Shown one piece after another: positions 29,017-35,671 of a stretch of 64,000 nt of DNA. Source of the DNA: Teredinibacter waterburyi. Its GTDB lineage: Bacteria > Pseudomonadota > Gammaproteobacteria > Pseudomonadales > Cellvibrionaceae. A program made the translations under genes and the position numbers. Location of the stretch: assembly GCF_001922985.1 (NCBI RefSeq), contig NZ_MRUH01000124.1, positions 1 through 64,000 of the forward strand, read 5' to 3'. The notes under the pieces are model-generated. The model was given only the letters and a program-made list of their open reading frames with translations. It had not been told where the DNA came from and made no database searches. Within the stretch, counting starts at the first letter, position 1; every line of letters starts with the position of its first letter.

Positions 29017-29310
29017 TTAATAAACGGTAGTAAATTCGTATATATAGCAGGGTGTTAAGGCGTGCATATTGGCCGTATTAATATGAAGCACCACATGGTG
29101 GTGGTTACTCATCACCGCATAGGCGCACACATCAATACAAAAAATGGCGCCTAATTCGAGAATGCGTTCTTCCACCCACTGTCGGCGGTGTTCGTAGTTA
29201 TTGTCTTGCTCATCGATACCGCAGAGGAAGGCCTTGCGTACGCAGCGTGAGGTACAGTGATAGTAAGGTGTGGCTTCTAGAGATATTAGGTGCTTTCTGG
29301 CTTTGGGCAT
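29017..29310 (-). pseudogene. Truncated IS200-like/REP-associated tyrosine transposase
   Basis: The N-terminal 80 residues match Y1-type transposases of the REP-associated group: PKARKHLISLEATPYYHC at the start, then SRCVRKAFLCGID and the metal-binding HUH segment SNHHHVVLHI. After that the sequence turns into HALTPCYIYEFTTVY and stops. Intact relatives, as I recall, are around 300 residues and carry the catalytic tyrosine further on, which is missing here. The protein should therefore be inactive. A copy of the 29-bp repeat (29371-29399) lies about 60 bp upstream of its start, where such transposases often carry their recognition repeats. Confidence 0.8.
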
Positions 29311-29370
29311 ATCGGCATCCTTGCGTTATGTTGTACTGGGTAAATATACAGTTATTGAGGTTGCCGTGCA

Positions 29371-29399
29371 AGTGATGGGGTGGGTGTCTAGTTTTTATT
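29371..29399 (+). repeat. 29-bp direct repeat, copy A
   Basis: AGTGATGGGGTGGGTGTCTA then GTTTTTATT, identical over all 29 bp to 31072-31100. It lies upstream of the truncated transposase. Its complement contains AGACACCCAC, shared with the repeats after the two genes between the copies. Confidence 0.9.
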
Positions 29400-29437
29400 G
29401 TTGTGACTGAGTTCGACCCCGCAAATAGGTAGAGAAT

Positions 29438-30151
29438 ATGTCTATTGAATTTGAATTTGAAGTGAATTGGGGGCGTAATTTTTCCTCCTCAATGATTTGG
29501 CAAAAAGTATGTCAGGTTTTAGATATCATAGGGCACGGATTTGTTGAAGAGTTCGAAGGGGTGAGGCGCAGCTATGATGAAATTTTCGAGCTGTTGGAAG
29601 CTCATGATGCGGATTTCTTTTATCGCACAGATGATTTGTCAATTTCCTTAATAAGTTTTTCAGATGAGAAAGTTGATAGATTACTAATAGCTCCCCCGCA
29701 GAAAAGTCGCGATACACTAATGGAGCAGTTTGCTTTGATAGGGAGTGGTGGTTTTTGCCGTTGGGGGAGGGTGTATGATAGTGAATACAACAAAATACAA
29801 AATAAAAAGGACTTGCGGGAGTTGCAAGTCCTAGGGGTAGACGTAACTTCTTGGGCGATAAAAAGCAATGGGTTGCCACCGCCATTACGTAAGGATGTAA
29901 TTGATGTTGCAAGTAATCCTGGTAGGAATATTATCGTTAAGGGTGACATAGAGGCTGTTGGAAGTACCATGTGGTTGTCAAACGAGTGGTGTGCCGATCA
30001 TGACGTGCTCCCTAACAATCTTAATTGCATTTCTTTGTCGGTTTTTGATGGAGGCATCTTGGTGACATTTTATGACAGTTGTTTCGATTCATGGACTGGT
30101 GATCAGAGATCGGTGCAAGAGCGTGTTTGGAAAGAGCTTTACGGTCAATAA
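29438..30151 (+). CDS. Unrecognised 237-residue protein
   Basis: I do not recognise this family. No signal peptide or membrane segment is visible, so it should be cytoplasmic. It is acidic, rich in aromatics, and ends VQERVWKELYGQ. Some features (acidic, single domain, in a variable region near a SUKH gene) recall immunity proteins of polymorphic toxin systems, but this is only a resemblance in style. ATG 29438 has GTAGAGA upstream. It is followed 17 bp after its stop by a repeat that also follows the second gene of this cassette. It lies between the two copies of the 29-bp repeat. Confidence 0.65.
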   Translation: MSIEFEFEVNWGRNFSSSMIWQKVCQVLDIIGHGFVEEFEGVRRSYDEIFELLEAHDADFFYRTDDLSISLISFSDEKVDRLLIAPPQKSRDTLMEQFALIGSGGFCRWGRVYDSEYNKIQNKKDLRELQVLGVDVTSWAIKSNGLPPPLRKDVIDVASNPGRNIIVKGDIEAVGSTMWLSNEWCADHDVLPNNLNCISLSVFDGGILVTFYDSCFDSWTGDQRSVQERVWKELYGQ

Positions 30152-30167
30152 ATACAACGAATAATCG

Positions 30168-30218
30168 AGACACCCACATTAACGCACACTAACGAAAACG
30201 CCGGATAATTTTAATATT
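30168..30218 (+). repeat. Post-gene repeat, copy C
   Basis: Begins GAGACACCCAC and includes GCACACTAACGAAAACGCCG then GAT (30184-30206) and ATTTTAATATT. Matches copy D (30899-30933) over 35 bp with one mismatch. The GACACCCA core is an inverted version of part of the 29-bp repeat. Confidence 0.8.
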
Positions 30219-30225
30219 AGGGACT

Positions 30226-30363
30226 ATGGCTGATAGATCTGGACTTAGTTCCTTGAAGTTTATTGATACAAATGAAAACCTTACATATTTCTGGACTCGG
30301 TCTCCAGATCCAAGTAAGCAACCTCATATTTTGCGAACGGTTAAGGGGGTCTCTAATCGATGA
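30226..30363 (+). CDS. Small 45-residue ORF translationally coupled to the next gene
   Basis: ATG 30226 is preceded by AGGG and the frame runs to TGA 30361-30363, overlapping the next ATG (30360) in an ATGA arrangement. The product contains LKFIDTNENLTYFWTRSPD and ends TVKGVSNR. It is too short for a stand-alone enzyme. It could be a small partner of the next gene, or the surviving C-terminal tail of a toxin whose immunity gene follows, since such pairs are often ATGA-coupled. No homology can be claimed. Confidence 0.4.
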   Translation: MADRSGLSSLKFIDTNENLTYFWTRSPDPSKQPHILRTVKGVSNR

Positions 30364-30833
30364 TTAATAATGAGGGTAAATTAAAGCTTTCTCTCTTTGC
30401 CTCTCCTCTGCACAACGGTCGGGGGGCAGAATGGTTTTTTGAGTGGTCGGCGGTCGAGTCTGCATTAGAAGAAACTTTTTTATCGGGTGGTACGGTTTCG
30501 TTGCGTACGAATTATGAGTACTTCGAGCCCAGCTACTATTTTGTACAACGGGATAGTATTTCAATGATGGTTTTGCCGGGGCGTTTTCGCTTGGCAATAT
30601 TTCCATTTGAATGCGCTGGAGAGAAATCAAAGGTTCGTGACTGGTGGCAGCCCGATAGCGTTGCATATGAGGGAACGGTGCGATTTGGAGAAGATGAGTG
30701 TGATAATAGGCTTATATGCGAAGATTTAGACGTGGCTAAGCGGCTCTTCAAAGAGTTTTTCACAGAGAAAGCAATAACAGATGTTTTAATTAACTCGACG
30801 CGTTCCGCGTGGAACCCAAAGCCTAAAAGTTAA
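30360..30833 (+). CDS. Unrecognised 157-residue protein, possible immunity-type
   Basis: I do not recognise the family. There is no signal peptide; the protein is acidic with many aromatics. The ending LDVAKRLFKEFFTEKAITDVL followed by INSTRSAWNPKPK resembles the C-terminal pattern of several small immunity-like families in which a TRSxW segment follows a helix. The start overlaps a 45-codon ORF by four bases, so the two are probably co-translated. A repeat similar to the one after the previous gene begins about 30 bp after its stop. An immunity role is inference from style and context only. Confidence 0.6.
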   Translation: MINNEGKLKLSLFASPLHNGRGAEWFFEWSAVESALEETFLSGGTVSLRTNYEYFEPSYYFVQRDSISMMVLPGRFRLAIFPFECAGEKSKVRDWWQPDSVAYEGTVRFGEDECDNRLICEDLDVAKRLFKEFFTEKAITDVLINSTRSAWNPKPKS

Positions 30834-30861
30834 AAGCAAAGATGGTCAGGCAGGAATAATT

Positions 30862-30933
30862 AAGACACCCATACTAACGAAAGCGCGGGATAGAATAAGC
30901 ACACTAACGAAAACGCCGGATCATTTTAATATT
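30862..30933 (+). repeat. Post-gene repeat, copy D
   Basis: AAGACACCCATACTAACGAA is followed by a degenerate partial copy (AGCGCGGGAT), then GCACACTAACGAAAACGCCG and GATCATTTTAATATT at 30899-30933. It resembles copy C but has an extra internal partial unit. Confidence 0.8.
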
Positions 30934-31071
30934 GAGCTTGTTTGAAAGTTGTCTGTTTTTGATTGGCGCTGTAAAGCGCTGATAAAGCGTATTTTAACGT
31001 CAAAAAACCATTTCTAAGGCGAGCGAACATCCTCCAATGAGGAGTAATTTCTACGTAGGAGGGAATGTTAG

Positions 31072-31100
31072 AGTGATGGGGTGGGTGTCTAGTTTTTATT
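31072..31100 (+). repeat. 29-bp direct repeat, copy B
   Basis: Identical to 29371-29399, same orientation. Its last five bases supply the stop codon region of the minus-strand ORF at 31096-31467. Confidence 0.9.
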
Positions 31101-31467
31101 CACTGTTAATGCCTTCATCGAAAGCTGCTAAACCGGTTGTGAGTGCTCGGTCTGAACTTTGTATGCGGTCGCTGATAACATCGACAATTTCGCCAGATGA
31201 CGTTAACGCGGTATTGTTGAGGTTAATAATATAGGCGGTATCACTAGTGAAAGTTAGGTGTATACCGGTATCAACATCGACGACGATGGGCTCGATACTG
31301 CCGCTGCCTATATTTGTCGAATTAATATTGAGCGTGTCGCTGTGAATATTGACTTGGTTTACGGCATCCACCAAATTAATTAATGGCGGGTAGCTGGATA
31401 AAACGGAGTTGCTGGCAACTAGGTTAATAGCTCCATCATCAACGGCGGTATCGGTAACCGTTGTCAA
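31096..31467 (-). pseudogene. Remnant of a beta-rich, secreted-type protein gene
   Basis: A 123-codon frame with a TTG start, no signal peptide and no ribosome-binding site. The composition (many N, S, T, D and V; INLVDAVNQVNIHSDTLNI) suggests a surface or repeat protein, not an enzyme. Upstream on the same strand a different frame reads VLVIPVNTIELTIAPLARS and ends IEKY at a stop near 31468, as if two gene pieces had been separated by a frameshift. The repeat copy B cuts in at the 3' end and supplies the stop codon. I regard this as debris. Confidence 0.35.
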
Positions 31468-31833
31468 TACTTCTCAATGCTTCGTGCAAGCGGCGCAATG
31501 GTGAGTTCTATGGTGTTGACCGGTATCACTAACACCTTTTCGAGGCAGGTACTGGTCCGGCGAGGTACTAAATTTTAGGCGTTCGTGCGAGTCGAATGTA
31601 GATGATCGCGCTGCTTGCGGTGGTCATTGGATTTTTGCTACGAATTATTGCTGATCTTCGCTGTTTTCGGTGTTTTAGCGCTCCATTCAGGAAACATTGA
31701 CTACACTTACCTCATATTTAATGTATTAGTTAAATCGGTGTTGTTTTAGGCGTCATTTTTAGCGGGCTTAATGGGTGGCGGTTCGAGTTTCGCGTTAATT
31801 CGTAGTAGCGGTGTTGGTGCCTTGAGGTATTCT
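31468..31833. other. Region upstream of the hybrid kinase
   Basis: Contains the minus-strand remnant mentioned above (to about 31560) and an AT-rich stretch from about 31620. An upstream in-frame ATG at 31771 opens into the kinase frame but lacks a good ribosome-binding site. Confidence 0.4.
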
Positions 31834-34800
31834 ATGTCACGTGGGCCTATTCGGGAGCTGTCTTTAAAGCGCTTTTCGGCAATACTTGTCGGTATCGCGC
31901 TTATCTTGTGCATCGCATTTGTCGTAATATTCGAGAGCTTGGTGCGAAATAGTGTGGTTGAAAGCTATCGCGTGCGGGTCGAAGAGCAGTTGAGCATGCG
32001 CCAGGCGCAGCTTCAAGATGAGATTAATATTCTACGCAATAAACTGACCTTTATTGCCTCTACGCCACCGATTGCGGGCATTCTCCGTTCGAAACAGAGT
32101 GGTCGAGATCAGCAGGATGGTTCGTCCTACACCGAATGGACAAAGCGATTACAAACAATCTTTATTGCCTACCTAGAAAATAACCCCGAAATTCTTCAGA
32201 TTCGCTACATCGGTGTCGCTGATGGAGGCCGTGAGTTGGTTCGTGTCGAGCGTAAAAAACTCAATATCTTAGTCGCCGCTGAAGATCAGCTCCAATCTAA
32301 GGCCGATTCCGAGTATTTCCGAGCGGCAATGAAGCTCGTTCCCGACGAAGTTTATTACTCCGATATAAACTTAAACCGAGAGTTTGGCAAGATAGAGTTT
32401 CCTTATCGCCCAACGTTTCGAATACTGATTAATGCGCTGGACGATAGCGGCAATATATTTGGGTTTGTGATACTGAATATCGATGCTCAGGTATTAATCA
32501 ATAGTTTAACTGAAAAGGTTCCGCACAATCTGGCCCAATTTATTCTCAACTCGACCGGTGGGTTTATCTATAACCCACTAGATAATCGTAAAAACTTTAG
32601 TTTTGAATTCGATCCAAGTGCTGGATGGGGTAAGGAGTTTACGGTGTCTAACGAGATAGAGCAGGTGGGCGATTTTATTGAAGCCGTGGGTGACCGAAAT
32701 TCGGATCGATACCTTTTTATGTCGGCAATAGTTCCGTTAGAGGCAGAGTTAGATCGTCGTAATATTTCTTTGGTCGTTGGCGTTCTGTCGTCGCAAATCG
32801 ATAAGGAGGTAAGTGTTAGGGTTTTTGAAACAATGTTGTTGGTGACTCTGGTACTAGCCATTATGGTGTTAGGGTTTATTAGTTATCAAAGTAATATTCT
32901 CAAACGATTTAAATTATTGAAAGATCATGCCGAGTTTGAGGCGATTGTTAGTAGTTCTAGTGACGCCGTTATTGCGATGGATGAGCGGGGCGTGGTTCAT
33001 AGCTGGAACCCTGCTGCCGAACAGATATTTGGATTTAGCGCACAAAGTGCGATGGGCAAGTCAATTTTTAACATGCTGTTTAAGGCGGGTGAAGCCTCGG
33101 CATTTACAACCGAGAAAATTAGTTATGTTTTCGCCGGTGAATATTTGGCGAATGTTGAAAGCGTCGCTACTACGCGTTACGGAAGTGATATTGATATATC
33201 TGCAAATTTATCCCCTATTATTCTTGCAGATGGTGAGGTTGTTGGAGTTGCCGCGATTATTCGTGATGTTAGCGAAAGCAAAGCTATTCAGGCAGAAATT
33301 TATAAGATGAATTTGGAGCTTGAGCGAAAAGTTGCAGAGCGAACCCGCGAACTTGAGACAGCGCGAAACGAAGCTATCGATGCTAGTGAGATGAAAAGTG
33401 GTTTTATTGCCAATGTTAGCCACGAAATACGTACACCAATGAACGGTGTTATCGGTATGTTGCATATGCTTGCGCGTGAGGGCTTAACGGAAAAACAGCA
33501 CCGTTTGGTGCGCATGGCGGAAAGTTCAGCGCAAGCGCTCACCAGTTTGATAAATGATATTCTTGATATGTCGAAAATCGAAGCAGGTAAGCTCGATTTG
33601 GAGAACCGGGAATTTAGTTTAATTAATATAGTAAGTGATATTTCTACTTCGCTGGCGATAGGCGCGGCAGCGAAGGACCTGGAATTTGTGTTGTCGACAG
33701 TGGGGGTTAAACACGATCGAGTTGTGGGTGATGCCAATCGGTTGCGCCAGATTTTGACCAATCTTATTAGTAATGCGATTAAATTCACATCTGAAGGTGA
33801 AGTCTATCTTCATTGCGAAACTGAGTTGATCGATGATGAAATAGATTCGTCAGTTGTTGAAGTTACTACTCCGGCGAAACGTATTTTACTGCGTTGCTAC
33901 GTACGTGATACCGGTGTGGGTATTGCGGAAGAAAATGTCGGCAAGTTATTCGATGCTTTTACCCAAGAGGATTCGGGTGTTACCCGTAAATTTGGTGGTA
34001 CGGGTTTGGGGCTAACCATTTGTCGGCAGCTGTGTAAGTTAATGGGTGGAAATATCGGGGTTACAAGCCAAAAGGATAGAGGGAGTAAGTTCAGATTCGA
34101 AATTATTCTAGAGTGCGAAAGTGAGCAGCTTCCTTTTCATATTGTTCCAGAGGTACAGCAGTTGAGTGTTTTGGTTGTGAGCCCGAATACTTCTATTCGT
34201 CAAACACTCGAAGCTCAGTTGCATAGTTGGGGTGTAAGCGTTGTTGCAACCCTGTCTGAGCTGGATGAATTGGGTAGCGAGGCGTTGCGCAATTACAGTC
34301 GCATTTATCGTTTGGTCTTGGTTGACGAAGCGGCGTGCCCTCACGGCGAATGTCGCAGCGCAGAATTTAAACAGTACTTTGCGTCGGGCAATACGACCAT
34401 GGTGCTACGGGCGAATACTTTCGAAGGTGTTTCCTCCGTCGGCTTGAAAGATTTGTTAAAGCCTGTAACACCGCACATGCTTTGGTTTACTGTTTTGGAT
34501 GTTGCAGGTATTTCATCGGAAGAGGCGCGGCGAGAATACTTGCGTGGTAGCTCCTATCGGGGTCCTTCAGTAAACCGTATAGGACGCAGGAAGAGTGCTT
34601 TAGCTGAAAAGCTGAAAGGTAGCTGCGTTATGTTGGTTGACGATAATCTTATCAACCGAGAGGTGGGTAGTGGCCTTTTAGAAGACTTGGGTATAGACGT
34701 AGTTCTTGCATCTAGTGGACGTGAAGCGATTGAGTTACTGGCGAGTGGAAGTAGTAAAATTGATCTGGTGTTAATGGATTGCCAAATGCCAGATCTTGAT

Positions 34801-35493
34801 GGCTATGCAACCACCAAAGAAATTCGTAAAGGTGGAGCTGGAGAAACAGCACAAAATATACCAATAGTCGCAATGACTGCAAATGCTATGTCTGGTGCCC
34901 GCGAACGCTGTTTACAGAGCGGTATGAATGATTACATGACAAAGCCAATCGACCCGGATGAGCTGGAGGTAAAGCTACAGCCCTGGTTGGCCTCTGGTCT
35001 AGCACACCTTAAAAAGCCTAATTATAGCTTAACAAATGATGATGGCTTGGCTGGTGATCACGTGATTGCTGAGCACTTAGAGCGTGATAAGGATGTTGAA
35101 GCCGTGCCAGCGCTTATTGATGCTGTAGAAGATGATTGCATAGCTGAAGATTCGTCCTCATCCATTTGGGATGAGAGCGCTGCTCTTACGCGCTTGCGTG
35201 GCAATCGTTCGCGGCTATTGAAATTAATAGCAATGTTTTTGCAGCGAATGCCTGAGCGTATGGAGGCACTTGAGCAGGCGCGTCAAGCCCGCGATAAAGC
35301 GGCACTACAAAAACTCGCCCATGAGATACGCGGTGTGGCTTCGAATATCGATGGAGTAAAATTAATAGCATCCTGTGAGCAGCTGGAATACACCGTTGAA
35401 TCAGCGGACGATACGACTTTAGATTCTATGGTAGAAGCAGTAAACACTAGCTATATAGAATTCGAGCAGGTTCTGACTGCGGCTAGCACTTAA
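31834..35493 (+). CDS. Hybrid sensor histidine kinase with PAS, two receivers and Hpt
   Basis: A 1219-residue inner-membrane sensor. Order: TM1 (about 14-34), periplasmic sensor domain (Cache-like by length and position), TM2 (about 329-351), PAS (about 367-490, with SWNPAAEQIFGFS), coiled coil, and HisKA with His530 in SHEIRTPMNG. The HATPase follows (FGGTGLGLTI, about 630-755), then a degenerate receiver (about 770-885; VVSPN where the acidic pair should be), an intact receiver (about 928-1052, VDDN and Asp982 in LMDCQMPD) and Hpt (His1163 in LAHEIRG). ATG 31834 has GAGGT five bases upstream, so it is preferred over 31771. There is no HAMP domain. The partner is unknown; gacA is 8 kb away on the same strand. 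Confidence 0.9.
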   Translation: MSRGPIRELSLKRFSAILVGIALILCIAFVVIFESLVRNSVVESYRVRVEEQLSMRQAQLQDEINILRNKLTFIASTPPIAGILRSKQSGRDQQDGSSYTEWTKRLQTIFIAYLENNPEILQIRYIGVADGGRELVRVERKKLNILVAAEDQLQSKADSEYFRAAMKLVPDEVYYSDINLNREFGKIEFPYRPTFRILINALDDSGNIFGFVILNIDAQVLINSLTEKVPHNLAQFILNSTGGFIYNPLDNRKNFSFEFDPSAGWGKEFTVSNEIEQVGDFIEAVGDRNSDRYLFMSAIVPLEAELDRRNISLVVGVLSSQIDKEVSVRVFETMLLVTLVLAIMVLGFISYQSNILKRFKLLKDHAEFEAIVSSSSDAVIAMDERGVVHSWNPAAEQIFGFSAQSAMGKSIFNMLFKAGEASAFTTEKISYVFAGEYLANVESVATTRYGSDIDISANLSPIILADGEVVGVAAIIRDVSESKAIQAEIYKMNLELERKVAERTRELETARNEAIDASEMKSGFIANVSHEIRTPMNGVIGMLHMLAREGLTEKQHRLVRMAESSAQALTSLINDILDMSKIEAGKLDLENREFSLINIVSDISTSLAIGAAAKDLEFVLSTVGVKHDRVVGDANRLRQILTNLISNAIKFTSEGEVYLHCETELIDDEIDSSVVEVTTPAKRILLRCYVRDTGVGIAEENVGKLFDAFTQEDSGVTRKFGGTGLGLTICRQLCKLMGGNIGVTSQKDRGSKFRFEIILECESEQLPFHIVPEVQQLSVLVVSPNTSIRQTLEAQLHSWGVSVVATLSELDELGSEALRNYSRIYRLVLVDEAACPHGECRSAEFKQYFASGNTTMVLRANTFEGVSSVGLKDLLKPVTPHMLWFTVLDVAGISSEEARREYLRGSSYRGPSVNRIGRRKSALAEKLKGSCVMLVDDNLINREVGSGLLEDLGIDVVLASSGREAIELLASGSSKIDLVLMDCQMPDLDGYATTKEIRKGGAGETAQNIPIVAMTANAMSGARERCLQSGMNDYMTKPIDPDELEVKLQPWLASGLAHLKKPNYSLTNDDGLAGDHVIAEHLERDKDVEAVPALIDAVEDDCIAEDSSSSIWDESAALTRLRGNRSRLLKLIAMFLQRMPERMEALEQARQARDKAALQKLAHEIRGVASNIDGVKLIASCEQLEYTVESADDTTLDSMVEAVNTSYIEFEQVLTAAST

Positions 35494-35536
35494 TATTGAT
35501 AGTGCTTAATATTGATAGTACTTAACATTGATAGTA
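35489..35536 (+). repeat. 16-bp tandem repeat (three units)
   Basis: CTTAATATTGATAGTG, CTTAATATTGATAGTA and CTTAACATTGATAGTA run head to tail. The stop codon of the kinase gene (35491-35493) lies in the first unit. Confidence 0.8.
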
Positions 35537-35671
35537 CCTGCATGGTACGTAATCAGGGTCGCTAGCAGGAGGCGCGGCACAAAATTCATAGTTTATTGTA
35601 TATACGACTAATATTTTTTTCTTAATGCCCTTAAGATAGCCCGCATACAAACATAATAATAAGGGGCTCCA

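Noticed and set aside
30168-30933. Integron attC-like sites after the two cassette genes
   Set aside because: The repeats follow each gene as attC sites do, but the GTTRRRY/RYYYAAC core pairs and the palindromic structure are absent, and there is no integrase in the window.
26430-31833. Attachment-site repeat of tRNA-Leu in the accessory region
   Set aside because: I looked for a second copy of the tRNA-Leu 3' end in the accessory region and saw none, so no att site is claimed.
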